A DNA stretch of 64,000 nucleotides from Rhizobium johnstonii 3841 (GTDB lineage Bacteria > Pseudomonadota > Alphaproteobacteria > Rhizobiales > Rhizobiaceae), in assembly GCF_000009265.1 (NCBI RefSeq), contig NC_008384.1, forward strand, positions 1-64,000, read 5' to 3'. How positions within the stretch are numbered: position 1 is the stretch's first letter; each line of letters starts with the position of its first letter. Positions 27,102 through 36,589 of the stretch are shown piece after piece. Below the pieces are notes generated by a model that was given only the letters and a program-made list of their open reading frames with translations, was not told the DNA's origin and made no database searches. The position numbers were made by a program, and so were the translations under genes.

Positions 27102-27194
27102 GCCAAAATTCCCCATCCTCCCCAGGCACTCGGCAAATGAGCTTCGGTACACGACGATTAAAGTCGGACCGGGGGAACAAATAGGGGAACTATT

Positions 27195-28229
27195 ATGTCT
27201 CATTTCATGATGAACCGCCGTCGCTTCATATCCAATGTCGCAACGGTGGGCGGCCTGGCCGCAGCACAGACCCTGATCGGCGTGCGCGCGGGCCTGGCCC
27301 AGGACGTTGCCCAGGTGAAAATGCAGCTGGGCTGGCTGGCTTCCAACGGCGTAATCGGTGAAGTTGCTGCGCAGAAGAAGGGGTTCTTCGAGGAGCAGGG
27401 CGTCGCGCTGGAGATCGTTCCCGGCGGCCCGAATGTCGATGGCGTTGCCGGTGTCGCGGCGGGGCAATCGACGCTTGGCCAAATCTCGTCCAGCCCGTCG
27501 GTGATGCTGGCGCGCTCCGCCGGCATCCCCGTCAAAGCCTTCCTCGCCGGCTATCAGAAACATCCCTTCACCTATTTTTCGCTGAAGAAAGCGCCGATCC
27601 GCGAGCCGAAGGACATGATCGGCAAGACGATCGCCACGCAGCCGACGGCCTTTATCCTGCTTCGCGCCCTACTTGCCAAGAACGGCATCGCCGAGGATCA
27701 GGTGACGATGGTCAATATGGGATCGGACATGAACCAGCTTTTGACCGGTCAGGCCGACGCCGTCACCGGCTGGGTCACCAACACCAATGCCCTTTCGGTC
27801 CTGGGTGACGACCGCGTCGACATGATGCTCTGGGACGCCGGGCTGCAGCTCTATGCCAATGTGTACTACACCACCGACGAACAGCTCGACAAACATGCCG
27901 ACGTGCTGGTGCGCTTCACCACGGCAGCCGCAAAGGGCTGGGGCTATGTCCGCGACCATCCGGAAGAGGCGGTCGACATGCTGATCGAGACCTATCCCAA
28001 CCTTGATAAGGCAAGCGAACTAAAAGCCGTCGGCCCAATCGCGAAATTCTCCTTCGGCGACAGCACCAAGCAATTCGGCTGGGGTGCGATGAACAGGGAA
28101 AACTGGGCAGCTCAGATCAAGGCCTATGCCGACCTCAAGCAGTTCACCGGGACGGTTCCGACCATCGATGACGTTGCGAGCTTCGCCATACTCGATGCGA
28201 CGGCCGATATCCGCAAGCAGGTCGGGTGA
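27195..28229 (+). CDS. ABC substrate-binding protein, NitT/TauT (SsuA/THI5-like)
   Basis: 344-residue periplasmic binding protein. Residues 8-36 form a twin-arginine-type signal (NRRRFISNVATVGGLAAAQ, ending AGLAQ). The mature part is of the NMT1/THI5-like fold used for nitrate, taurine, alkanesulfonates, aromatic acids and pyrimidines. It is the first gene of an eight-gene operon and pairs with the ATPase and permease that follow. The ligand cannot be read from sequence; the catabolic genes downstream suggest an organic acid or amide-containing compound. Confidence 0.9.
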   Translation: MSHFMMNRRRFISNVATVGGLAAAQTLIGVRAGLAQDVAQVKMQLGWLASNGVIGEVAAQKKGFFEEQGVALEIVPGGPNVDGVAGVAAGQSTLGQISSSPSVMLARSAGIPVKAFLAGYQKHPFTYFSLKKAPIREPKDMIGKTIATQPTAFILLRALLAKNGIAEDQVTMVNMGSDMNQLLTGQADAVTGWVTNTNALSVLGDDRVDMMLWDAGLQLYANVYYTTDEQLDKHADVLVRFTTAAAKGWGYVRDHPEEAVDMLIETYPNLDKASELKAVGPIAKFSFGDSTKQFGWGAMNRENWAAQIKAYADLKQFTGTVPTIDDVASFAILDATADIRKQVG

Positions 28230-28235
28230 ACGGCC

Positions 28236-29048
28236 ATGACTGTCGCCGCCACCGTCAAACGGCCAGATCCGCTGCCAGCCGGATCGCCGCTCGCCGTATC
28301 CGTCGCCAATCTGGACATCCGTTTTGGCGATAAGGACAACGAGATCACCGCTCTTTCCAACGTGTCGGTGAATATTCCCGAGGGGGCGTTCGTGACGATG
28401 CTCGGCCCTTCAGGTTGTGGAAAATCGACCCTGCTTCGCTGTATCGCCGATCTCGTGCACATCAACGGCGGTTCGGTCTCGGTGCTCGGGCGCTCGCCGC
28501 GCGAGGCACGGGAGGGCCGCGATTTCGCGTTCGTGTTCCAGGACGCCACTTTGTTGCCTTGGCGTAGCGTCATCGACAATGTCCGCCTGCCGATCGAAGT
28601 CGGCAAACACGCTGCCGGCTCTTTTGCCGATCCGGCGGAACTGTTGGCGATGGTTGGCCTCAAGGGACGTGAGAACGCCCTGCCGCATGAGCTTTCCGGC
28701 GGTATGCGCCAGCGCGTCGCAATCGCGCGGGCGCTGGTCACGCGGCCGCGCATTCTGCTAATGGACGAGCCGTTCGGCGCGCTCGACGAAATCACCCGCG
28801 ACAAGCTGAACGAGGAATTGCTGCGGCTCTGGCAGGAGACGGGCACGACGATCCTCTTTGTCACTCACTCCATCCCCGAAGCAGCCTTCCTTGGCCAGCA
28901 TGTGCTGATGCTTCAGGCGCATCCCGGCCGTGTGAAGGAGTTCATGAAGGTCGACCTTCCCTATCCGCGTTCGCTCGCCATGAGAGACACGATGGAATTC
29001 ATTCAGGTGACGGCGCATCTGCGCGCTCTGCTGGAGGAATGCCTATGA
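28236..29048 (+). CDS. ABC transporter ATP-binding protein, NitT/TauT type
   Basis: 270-residue ATPase of the importer. Walker A is GPSGCGKST (about residues 57-65), the signature is LSGGMRQRVAIARAL, Walker B is ILLMDEPFGALD, and the H-loop is VTHSIPEA, all intact. It lies 6 bp after the binding-protein gene and overlaps the permease start by 4 bp. Confidence 0.94.
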   Translation: MTVAATVKRPDPLPAGSPLAVSVANLDIRFGDKDNEITALSNVSVNIPEGAFVTMLGPSGCGKSTLLRCIADLVHINGGSVSVLGRSPREAREGRDFAFVFQDATLLPWRSVIDNVRLPIEVGKHAAGSFADPAELLAMVGLKGRENALPHELSGGMRQRVAIARALVTRPRILLMDEPFGALDEITRDKLNEELLRLWQETGTTILFVTHSIPEAAFLGQHVLMLQAHPGRVKEFMKVDLPYPRSLAMRDTMEFIQVTAHLRALLEECL

Positions 29049-29881
29049 GCAACGTGGTCTCTTCCGAAGCGCGTTCCGCGCCCGCATCCACCCCGCGCAA
29101 GGTCGCGATCCTCGACGCCACCATAGGCACCCTGTCGAGAAATCTGCCGGCGATCCTGGCTGGACTCGGCCTCGTCGTGCTCTGGCAAGTGGTGATCTGG
29201 ATCTTCAAGATCCCGACCTTCATGGCGCCGAGCCCGGCCGACGTCGTGCTCGCCTTTCGCGACAATGCCGCAACGCTGTGGCGGAATTTCCTGCCGACGC
29301 TGCTCGAAGCCACCCTCGGCTTTCTGTTCGGAAACCTCGTCGCCATCCTGCTGGCGGTCTGGTTCGTGCATAGCACGACGGCGGAAAAGGCATTTTACCC
29401 GATCGCCGTCTTCATCAAGGCGATCCCGATCATCGCACTTGCGCCGATCCTCGTGCTGATCTTCGGCAATGGACTGGCGCCAAAGATCATCATCGCCGGT
29501 CTGATCTGCTTCTTTCCGACGCTGGTCAACATGGTCCAGGGGCTGCGGGCGGCAAGTCCCGCCATGCTCGACCTGATGCGGGTTCTGTCCGCCACCAATT
29601 CGGAGATCCTCTGGAAAGTGCGGTTTCCGAGCTCGTTGCCCTTCCTGTTCGCCGCCTTGAAGATCGCCGCAACCAGCAGCGTCATGGGGGCGATCGTCGC
29701 AGAATGGATCGGTTCGAGTTTCGGTCTCGGCGCCCTGATCATCGAGGCCACCTATAATTTCCGCTCGCCGCTTCTCTACGCGACCGTTGTGATCGCAGCC
29801 CTTCTGGCGGTGGTCCTCTTCGCCCTGGTCTCGGTCGTCGAGGCGAAGGTCGTGCGCTGGAAGCCGGCCGGATCGCATTGA
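29045..29881 (+). CDS. ABC transporter permease, NitT/TauT type
   Basis: 278-residue inner-membrane permease with about six membrane segments and an EAA-type loop in the middle (LMRVLSATNSEILWKVRFPS). The ATG at 29045 overlaps the ATPase stop (ATGA) and has GGAGG 7 nt upstream; the ATG two codons earlier is less likely. It completes a SsuABC/TauABC-like importer. Confidence 0.93.
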   Translation: MSNVVSSEARSAPASTPRKVAILDATIGTLSRNLPAILAGLGLVVLWQVVIWIFKIPTFMAPSPADVVLAFRDNAATLWRNFLPTLLEATLGFLFGNLVAILLAVWFVHSTTAEKAFYPIAVFIKAIPIIALAPILVLIFGNGLAPKIIIAGLICFFPTLVNMVQGLRAASPAMLDLMRVLSATNSEILWKVRFPSSLPFLFAALKIAATSSVMGAIVAEWIGSSFGLGALIIEATYNFRSPLLYATVVIAALLAVVLFALVSVVEAKVVRWKPAGSH

Positions 29882-29907
29882 GCACGCGCAACCAGGAGAA
29901 AACGACA

Positions 29908-31266
29908 ATGATTGAGACAATCCATCAGCCTGCGCGCGACATCAAAGTGGTCGATCGCTCCGACGTCGTCGTGGTCGGTGGCGGCCCAGCCGGGATCTCG
30001 GCGGCAGTGTCGGCGGCCCGCAACGGCGCGAGCGTGACCTTGCTGGAGCGCTATCCCTATGTCGGCGGCCTCGCCGCCGGCGGCATGGTGCTCGTGCTCG
30101 ACGATATGATCAACGAACTCGAAATCACCGTGCGCGGCATCTGCATGGAAATGATCGAGCGCATGAAGCTCTGGGGTCTGTGCGTCACGCCGACCGACCG
30201 CGACCGTCTGATCGAATTCCGCGATACGCCGGAAGCCTGGCAGCGCTGGGCGCGCTGGGGACTGTTCGACTTTCACACGCCGTCCATGCCGCATCCGATA
30301 TGCTTTTCCGCAGCCTTCGACCCCGACGCCTTCAAGCGTGCCTCCTACGACATTCTGGCTCTTGCTGGCGTCAAGCTCAGAACCCATAGCTGGTTCTCCT
30401 CCGCAATCGTCGAGGACAGGACGATCAAGGGTGTGATCTGCCAGACCAAGGCGGGCATGGAAGCAATCCTCGGTGATGTGGTCATCGATACCACGGGCGA
30501 TCTTGATGTCGCCGCCAGTGCCGGTGCCTCGCATATCGAATCCAATTTTATCCTGACGACGGTTTCGCGTTGGGGCGGTATCGACACGGATGCGGCCGAG
30601 CGGTTCGAGCGTGAAGATCCGGAAGCCTTCAAGCTGGTGGATCACGAAGCCAAGCGTCTCATCGGCGGTTGCTGGTCTTTCTGGTGGCTGAAGACGCCAC
30701 TGCCGGGCGTCGTCTGGCTCAACTGCCCGCATATGCCGAAGCTGAGCGGCCTCAAGGTCGAGGACTTGACGCGGGCAGAATTGGAAGGCCGCGCGCGTAT
30801 CGCTCGACTGCTGGACTTCGCGCGAGAGAAAATGCCGGGCTTCGAAAGTGCCTATGTCGTCGATTTCGCGCCGCAGACCGGCGTGCGCCAGACACGGCAG
30901 TTGGAAGGCGACTATGTCGTGACGAAGGACGATGTCATGAGCCGGCGGCACTTCGCCGACACGGTCTGCCGTGGCCGCGACTACTACACGCCTTACCGGG
31001 CAATGCTGCCGAAGGAGATCGATCAGTTGATCGTCGCTGGCCGTCATTACTCGGCAACGCCGCAGGCGCAGAAATCCAGCCGCGAAATTCCGCCTTGCAT
31101 GGCCATGGGTGAGGCAGCAGGCGTTGCCGCTGTCGTCGCACTCAATGCAGGCACGACCGTGCGCAAGGCCGACATCAAGGCAATTCAGAAACAGATGCGG
31201 GCGCAGGGGGCCGATCCCGGCGACGTACCATCCGAAAACGCTACCTATCTGGAGGCCGCAGAATGA
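29908..31266 (+). CDS. FAD-dependent oxidoreductase
   Basis: 452-residue flavoprotein of the FAD_oxidored family. An N-terminal Rossmann fold VVVVGGGPAGISAAVSAA followed by an acidic residue (LLE) binds FAD. A second FAD contact lies near the C-terminus (QLIVAGRHYSATPQAQ and EAAGVAAVVAL). It would oxidise or reduce the imported compound or a CoA-bound intermediate; the ferredoxin encoded in the facing half of the cluster is a possible electron partner. The ATG at 29908 has AGGAGA upstream and is preferred over the TTG at 29878. It overlaps the CoA-transferase by 4 bp. Confidence 0.88.
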   Translation: MIETIHQPARDIKVVDRSDVVVVGGGPAGISAAVSAARNGASVTLLERYPYVGGLAAGGMVLVLDDMINELEITVRGICMEMIERMKLWGLCVTPTDRDRLIEFRDTPEAWQRWARWGLFDFHTPSMPHPICFSAAFDPDAFKRASYDILALAGVKLRTHSWFSSAIVEDRTIKGVICQTKAGMEAILGDVVIDTTGDLDVAASAGASHIESNFILTTVSRWGGIDTDAAERFEREDPEAFKLVDHEAKRLIGGCWSFWWLKTPLPGVVWLNCPHMPKLSGLKVEDLTRAELEGRARIARLLDFAREKMPGFESAYVVDFAPQTGVRQTRQLEGDYVVTKDDVMSRRHFADTVCRGRDYYTPYRAMLPKEIDQLIVAGRHYSATPQAQKSSREIPPCMAMGEAAGVAAVVALNAGTTVRKADIKAIQKQMRAQGADPGDVPSENATYLEAAE

Positions 31267-32420
31267 CCATTCTCCCCCTCGACGGCATTCGCGTCATCGA
31301 TTTCACTCAAGTCATGCTCGGGCCCTCCTGCACGCAGGTGCTGGCCGATTATGGCGCCGAAGTCATCAAGATCGAAAAGGTCCGTATCGGTGATCTCTCC
31401 CGTTGGTCGCTCGGCTCCGATCCGGATGGCCTGAACAACCCGGTCTTCTGCTCGTTGAACCGCAACAAGAAGAGCCTGGCACTCGACCTGAAGCAGCCCG
31501 AGGCGCGCGAAACCGTGCTTACATTGCTCGAGACGGCCGACGTCGTCGTCAACAACTTCCGTCCCGGCGTCATGGAGCGAATGGGCTTCGGCTTCGAGGA
31601 CCTGAAGAAGATCAACAAGAAACTGATTTATGCGGTTGGCACCGGCTTCGGCCTGACCGGCCCCTACCAGCACAAGGGTGGACAGGACGTGCTGGCGCAG
31701 GCCGTATCGGGCGTCATGCGCCGCAAGTCGGACAGCAGCCACCCGACTTCGATCTATGCCACGCCGCTTGCCGATTATTCCGCCGGCATGCATCTGGTTC
31801 AGGGCATCCTCCTGGCGCTCCTGCAGCGCGACAAGACCGGCGAAGGCCAGCAGGTCGCCGTCAGCCTTTATAACTCCATGCTCGCCATGCAGATGCAGGA
31901 AGGTACGACCCATCTGATGCGCCAGAAGGATCTCAATTGGGGCGCTTTCCCGCTGACAGGCGTGTTCGAAACCACTGACGGTGCCATCGTCATGGTCGGC
32001 GCGTTCAAGCAGAACCCGCTTCAGGACATCTGCAACGCGCTTGAGATCGAGGATCTGTCGCAGTACCCGCATTACAAGGATTTCGACGCGCAGATGGCGC
32101 GGCGGCCGGAGCTACAAACGATCTTCCACGACAATTTCGCGAAAAACACCACGGCCCATTGGCTGCAGCGCCTGGAGGACGTCGACATCCTCTGCGCGCC
32201 TGTCCGCTCCCTGCCGGAAGCGCTGAAGGACGAGCAGACGATCATCAACAAGATGATCCTGGAGGCCGGCGAGACGGCAGCCGGCCCGATCCGCCTCATC
32301 GGCTCGCCGATCGACATGTCGGCGGCTGAGGTCGCGGTGCGCATTTCGCCGCCGCAGCTCGGCCAGCACAATGACGAGATCCTCGGTTCTCTCGGCAGGC
32401 TGCAGGGAAATGCGGCATGA
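31263..32420 (+). CDS. Class III (CaiB/BaiF family) CoA-transferase
   Basis: 385-residue enzyme that moves CoA between organic acids, activating a carboxylate for degradation. The start (LDGIRVIDFTQVMLGP) and the region GPYQHKGGQD with the catalytic Asp142 match the formyl-CoA/carnitine CoA-transferase family. It overlaps its neighbours on both sides by 4 bp, so production with the FAD enzyme and the crotonase is tightly linked. The substrate acid is unknown. Confidence 0.92.
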   Translation: MTILPLDGIRVIDFTQVMLGPSCTQVLADYGAEVIKIEKVRIGDLSRWSLGSDPDGLNNPVFCSLNRNKKSLALDLKQPEARETVLTLLETADVVVNNFRPGVMERMGFGFEDLKKINKKLIYAVGTGFGLTGPYQHKGGQDVLAQAVSGVMRRKSDSSHPTSIYATPLADYSAGMHLVQGILLALLQRDKTGEGQQVAVSLYNSMLAMQMQEGTTHLMRQKDLNWGAFPLTGVFETTDGAIVMVGAFKQNPLQDICNALEIEDLSQYPHYKDFDAQMARRPELQTIFHDNFAKNTTAHWLQRLEDVDILCAPVRSLPEALKDEQTIINKMILEAGETAAGPIRLIGSPIDMSAAEVAVRISPPQLGQHNDEILGSLGRLQGNAA

Positions 32421-33193
32421 GTGTCGGGTTTTCCGTCGCAGATCGTGTCGCCCGCGTCACCCTGGACCGTCCCGAGCGCATGAATGCGGTGGATGCCGCG
32501 ACGGAGCAGGAGCTGGAGACGATCTGGCGCGAGATCGAAGCGCGAGACGACATCAGCTGCGTCGTCCTGACCGGAGCCGGGGAAAGAGCCTTTTGCGCCG
32601 GCGCCGATCTGAAGGGCGGGAGCGGTAGCTCAGGCCTCGATTATTGGGCGGCGAGCCGGGTGAACGGCTTCGGCGGGCTGGCGTTTCGCCGGTCTCTCGA
32701 TGTGCCTGTCATCGCCCGCGTCAACGGCTTTGCACTCGGTGGCGGCTTCGAGATGGTGCTCGGTTGCGACATCGTCATTGCCGCGCAAACGGCTCGTTTC
32801 GGCCTGCCGGAAGCCCGCGTTGGGCGCATGCCGCTGGATGGCGGCATGGTGCTCTTGCAACGAAAGATCGCCTTCAACCGGGCGATGGCCGTCATGCTGA
32901 CCGGCCGGCAGTTCAGCGCCGCCGAGATGGCGGGGTTCGGGGTTGTCAACGAGGTGGTTCCGGCGATCGAGCTGGATGCGGCCGTCGATCGCTGGGTTGC
33001 CGATATCGTTGCCTGCGCGCCGCTGTCGCTGCGCGCGATCAAGCAGACTGTGAACCGGACCGGCCATCTGAGCCCCGCAGAGGCACAGGCCTTGCGGACG
33101 CCGGCGCTGGTCAAGGCGCTGCAAAGCGAGGATGCGCTGGAGGGCGTCGCCGCCTTCCAGCAGAAACGGGCGCCCGTTTGGCGGGGACGATGA
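32417..33193 (+). CDS. Enoyl-CoA hydratase/isomerase (crotonase family)
   Basis: 258-residue crotonase-fold enzyme. The oxyanion-hole segment is ERAFCAGADLKGG. The second segment ALGGGFEMVLGCD and PEARVGRMPLDGG keep both glutamates that serve as acid/base in hydratases, so hydration of an enoyl-CoA or a related step is chemically possible. It acts after the CoA-transferase. The overlap with the preceding gene is 4 bp. Confidence 0.91.
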   Translation: MSVGFSVADRVARVTLDRPERMNAVDAATEQELETIWREIEARDDISCVVLTGAGERAFCAGADLKGGSGSSGLDYWAASRVNGFGGLAFRRSLDVPVIARVNGFALGGGFEMVLGCDIVIAAQTARFGLPEARVGRMPLDGGMVLLQRKIAFNRAMAVMLTGRQFSAAEMAGFGVVNEVVPAIELDAAVDRWVADIVACAPLSLRAIKQTVNRTGHLSPAEAQALRTPALVKALQSEDALEGVAAFQQKRAPVWRGR

Positions 33194-33228
33194 GCATGGT
33201 ATAGCTTCCGGCATATCGAGGGGCTCTC

Positions 33229-34152
33229 ATGCACGCTAGTATCTTGAAATATTTCGCTGAAGTCGCGCGTTCAGGGTCGATCCGCAAGGCATCGGACGAA
33301 CTGCATGTGGCGACCTCGGCCGTCAGCCGGCAGATCAAGAAGCTGGAGGACGAGCTTGGAGCACCGCTGTTTGAACGTTTCTCCGACGGCCTGCGATTGA
33401 CGGCGGCCGGCGAGATCGTGCTGAAGCATGCCAAGGACACGCTGCTGAAATACGAGATCATGAAATCCGATCTCGGCGACCTTCAGGGCAAGTGCGCCGG
33501 CCGAGTCCATATTGCCTCCCTCGATAGTCTCGCCATCCAGTTCCTGCCGGAATTCGTCATGGGCTTCCACCGGCGGCATCCGGCGGTCGATTTTCGCATT
33601 CGCTACGACAATTACACCAGCATTTTTCATTTCCTGGCCGACGGTGACGCCGATATCGGCGTCACCTTCGATCTTGCCCGGCCGCATGACATCAAGCTGG
33701 TCTATGGCGTTCCGATGCCGCTGATGGCGATGGTATCGCGTAATCATCCACTGGCGCGGCAGAAATCCGTCACGCTGCAGGAATGCGCGCAGTTCAAGCT
33801 GCTGCTGCAGCTCGACAATGAGGTCATGAGCTCGATGATCGCCGTCGAGCTCGGTGCGCTCAACCGTGTCGGCCGTACGGTGGTGGCGACCAACAATCAG
33901 ATGATGCTGAAGCCGCTGATCCTGTCTGGTGAGGGGGTCGCCTTCTTCACGCCGCTTGGCCTTCTCGAAGAGCTTGAGGCCGGAGAAGTCGTCGCTTTGC
34001 CGATTGCCGGTTCGCGATTGCACGATCTGCAGGTCGGCATCGTCGTGCCGCGTCATCGCCAGCTTACCCACGCAACCGAGGTGGTGATCGAGTCGATGAG
34101 CGTCGAGCTGAAGAAGTTCAGCGACAAAATCCAGACTGTGATCCAGAGGTAA
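33229..34152 (+). CDS. LysR-family transcriptional regulator
   Basis: 307-residue LysR-type regulator. The N-terminal helix-turn-helix spans residues 1-60 (SIRKASDELHVATSAVSRQI), followed by an effector-binding domain of the PBP2 fold. It is embedded in the catabolic operon, 35 bp after the crotonase and 4 bp before the amidohydrolase, and probably activates it through the T-N11-A sites at 27054 and 36997, using the pathway substrate or an intermediate as inducer. Confidence 0.93.
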   Translation: MHASILKYFAEVARSGSIRKASDELHVATSAVSRQIKKLEDELGAPLFERFSDGLRLTAAGEIVLKHAKDTLLKYEIMKSDLGDLQGKCAGRVHIASLDSLAIQFLPEFVMGFHRRHPAVDFRIRYDNYTSIFHFLADGDADIGVTFDLARPHDIKLVYGVPMPLMAMVSRNHPLARQKSVTLQECAQFKLLLQLDNEVMSSMIAVELGALNRVGRTVVATNNQMMLKPLILSGEGVAFFTPLGLLEELEAGEVVALPIAGSRLHDLQVGIVVPRHRQLTHATEVVIESMSVELKKFSDKIQTVIQR

Positions 34153-34156
34153 GAAG

Positions 34157-35545
34157 ATGACCCCATCAGCCCAGTTGCTGCTTCGCCCTGGCCATCAGCC
34201 TGCGGAACGTTTTGATGGCGCCGCACGGTTTCCCGTCGCGCGAAGCGTGCTTGCCGCGCTCGGCCCGGGCGATCTGGTGATGCCGTCACCCGTCAACGCC
34301 CATGACCACGGATATGGTATCCGTACGCTCGACTTCGGCGTCGTCGACGAAGCTCTTGAGGTCTGGATTCCGGGCATGCGCCTGCGACCGCGAACCGATG
34401 CCTATCTGGAAGCGTTGGTGGCGTTCGCGCGCCTGGCGCAAACCGGTGTGGGCGCGACGATGCATTGCCACAATTCGCTGAATATCAACCGGCTCGGTGA
34501 TGAAGCCGCCGCCGTCATCCGTGCCGCGGGGGAAGTCGGCATTCGCCTGGGATTGTCCTGCCCGCTGCTCGATTTCGACCCTTGGGCCTATGGCGGCGGG
34601 CCGGAGAAGTTGAAGCCATTGCTGAGCGAGGACGACTGGCAGGCTCTGTCGCCGAGCATCCCGGCCTATGCGCCGGTCGCGGAACAGATCGCCGCCGTCG
34701 ACGCGGTGGCGGCGGAAAATTCCAATCCGATGGTCGATGTTCAATACGGGCCGGTCGGTCCACAATGGTGTTCCAACGCCCTGCTTGAGGCGATCGCCGA
34801 AGCATCAGCGGCCAACGGCCGGCGCATCCACATGCATCTTCTGGAAAGCCCCCGGCAGCGACTATGGCTGGATCGCCGTTTTCCGCAGGGTGTCGTCCAC
34901 TACCTCGATGAGATCGGTTTCCTGTCGCCGCGGCTGGCGGTTGCCCATGGCGTGCAGTTGCAGCCGGCGGAATGCGAGCTTCTGGCGGAAAGGGGTGTGC
35001 AACTCGTCAGCAATCCCTCGGCCAATCTGCGGCTGCGCTCCGGCGTTGCGCCGATTTCGCTCGTGGCAGAGAAAGGGCCGGCTCTTGCCATTGGCCTCGA
35101 CGGGTCAGGCTTTGACGACGATCAGGATCTCTGGCGCGAAATGCGGCTTATCCACCTGCTGCATGGCGGACGCGAGCTCAATCGCCGGTTCACCGCCGAC
35201 CGGATTTTCGATGCCGCCATTCACATTGGCGCCAAGGTGCTCAACGCACCGGCCGGCCAGGATTTCGTGGTGATCGATTATGATGCGCTGACGGCTGACA
35301 GCCTGTTTGACGATATCGATGAGGCCGAGGTGCTGTTGACCCGCATGACATCAGCCCAGGCCAAGGGGCTATTCCTCGGCGGGCGCGAAATCATGAGGGA
35401 CGGTCGCTTGACCACCGTCGATTTTGATGCAGCGCGGCGGGAACTGCGCGAGCAGGCAAGGGCCGATTTGCCCCGCCTTCGGCGCGAACGGCAGCTTGCC
35501 GGGAGTCTGTCGGCTGCAATCCGCAGCTACTACTCGCGGTGGTGA
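34157..35545 (+). CDS. Amidohydrolase family protein (metal-dependent)
   Basis: 462-residue hydrolase of the amidohydrolase superfamily with homology to cytosine/guanine deaminase-like and N-ethylammeline chlorohydrolase-type enzymes. Metal ligands visible are the HxH pair His49/His51 (NAHDHG), a His in HMHLLES, a His in VAHGV and an Asp in GLDGSGFDDD. It would cleave a C-N bond of the imported molecule or an intermediate. It is the last gene of the plus-strand operon and is followed by a family-1 repeat. Confidence 0.87.
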   Translation: MTPSAQLLLRPGHQPAERFDGAARFPVARSVLAALGPGDLVMPSPVNAHDHGYGIRTLDFGVVDEALEVWIPGMRLRPRTDAYLEALVAFARLAQTGVGATMHCHNSLNINRLGDEAAAVIRAAGEVGIRLGLSCPLLDFDPWAYGGGPEKLKPLLSEDDWQALSPSIPAYAPVAEQIAAVDAVAAENSNPMVDVQYGPVGPQWCSNALLEAIAEASAANGRRIHMHLLESPRQRLWLDRRFPQGVVHYLDEIGFLSPRLAVAHGVQLQPAECELLAERGVQLVSNPSANLRLRSGVAPISLVAEKGPALAIGLDGSGFDDDQDLWREMRLIHLLHGGRELNRRFTADRIFDAAIHIGAKVLNAPAGQDFVVIDYDALTADSLFDDIDEAEVLLTRMTSAQAKGLFLGGREIMRDGRLTTVDFDAARRELREQARADLPRLRRERQLAGSLSAAIRSYYSRW

Positions 35546-35561
35546 GAAGGTCGGGTATCTA

Positions 35562-35665
35562 AAGGGCGTCGCGATCTTTCAGATTCGCTCCTCGCGCTTT
35601 AGGTCCTTGTTTTTACGCATATCGTTAGCGCAAAACCGCTGCACACTTTTGCGCGACATGCTTTA
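35562..35665 (-). repeat. Palindromic intergenic repeat, family 1, copy 3
   Basis: On the minus strand it reads GCATGTCGCGCAAAAGTG, then GCGGTTTTGCGCTAACGATATGC, then AAAGCGCGAGGAGCGAAT, closely parallel to copy 1. The stop codon of the DapA-family gene lies at its edge. It separates the two convergent halves of the catabolic cluster and may serve as a bidirectional transcription end. Confidence 0.75.
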
Positions 35666-36589
35666 GCCTGCGCTCGTCAACTCGGCGGCGATCGTGTCCA
35701 GCGCGTCCAGGCTTGCCGCTTCAGCGATTTTCAGGTTCGGTGGCAATACATTGCCCCATACCGCATGGCCCCTCCGCTTGCCGACGAGATATTTGACCGC
35801 CGGAATGAGCGGGTGAGCGGCGATCGCCTGCCTGATGTTTCTGACCCTATCGAGGGTCGCCTGATCGCTCTGCTTCTTCCAAAGCCGTGCCGAGGATTGC
35901 GGGTCGATATTGACGGTTGCCGAAATACAGCCGGCGAAATTATCCTTTTCCGCCTCGGCAAGAGCTGCCTCGTTGCTCGGGAAGACGGCAAAGCCGGGAA
36001 TTCGTGCGAGCCTACGGGCATAGTCCAGATTGCCTGAACTATCCTTTGCGCCGCGGATGCGCTCGGGAAACATTTGGATGAGTTTTGCTGCCAGGGCGGG
36101 TGAGAACTCGATCCCTGTCAACTGCGGGAAGTTGTAGAGATACAGGCTGATAGGCGTTTCGGCTGTCTCTCGAATGACTTCGGCGAACCAGGCAAAAAGC
36201 CCCTCATCCTGGACCGGCTTGTAGTAGTAAGGCGGCAGGAGGAGCGCGGCGGCATAACCCAGCTCGTAAGCCTGCCGTGTCAAGGCGATCGTCGTTTCAA
36301 GATCGGGCGTTCCGGTGCCCACCATCATCCTGCCGCCATCGAGGCCCTTTGCGGCGGCGGCCATGAGCGCGCTTCTTTGCAAGGAGGAGAGCGCGTTAGC
36401 CTCGCCCGTCGTTCCCAGCACATTGAGAAGATCGCATCCTTCCGCCAGGCACCAGCGGCCGTGCTCAAGGAAAGCATCCACATCGACGGTTCTGTTTTCG
36501 GTGAAGGGGGTAGGTACGGCCGCGACGACGCCACCGATCTTTGCTGCTGTCATGTCGATTCCGTTCTCGATCGAGAGGCCTGTCTTCAT
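35663..36589 (-). CDS. DapA-family aldolase/lyase
   Basis: 308-residue member of the dihydrodipicolinate synthase/N-acetylneuraminate lyase superfamily. The Schiff-base Lys182 (RGAKDSSGN), catalytic Tyr152 (YLYNF) and substrate loop GTTGE (59-63) are all present. Given its setting next to a ferredoxin and facing a catabolic operon, a retro-aldol or hydratase-type lyase role is more likely than lysine synthesis. The ATG at 36589 shares one base with the ferredoxin stop (TGATG), which supports this start; ATG 36553 is the alternative. Confidence 0.9.
   Translation of the reverse strand: MKTGLSIENGIDMTAAKIGGVVAAVPTPFTENRTVDVDAFLEHGRWCLAEGCDLLNVLGTTGEANALSSLQRSALMAAAAKGLDGGRMMVGTGTPDLETTIALTRQAYELGYAAALLLPPYYYKPVQDEGLFAWFAEVIRETAETPISLYLYNFPQLTGIEFSPALAAKLIQMFPERIRGAKDSSGNLDYARRLARIPGFAVFPSNEAALAEAEKDNFAGCISATVNIDPQSSARLWKKQSDQATLDRVRNIRQAIAAHPLIPAVKYLVGKRRGHAVWGNVLPPNLKIAEAASLDALDTIAAELTSAG

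Larger units (their letters stand above)
26768..27194 (+). other. 427-bp regulatory gap before the catabolic operon
   Basis: No convincing gene is present. The left part shows nothing distinctive. The right part is AT-richer and contains two palindromes (27054-27068 and 27087-27101) upstream of the operon start. A strong Shine-Dalgarno sequence (AGGGGAAC) precedes the ATG at 27195. No clear sigma70 promoter could be assigned. Confidence 0.7.
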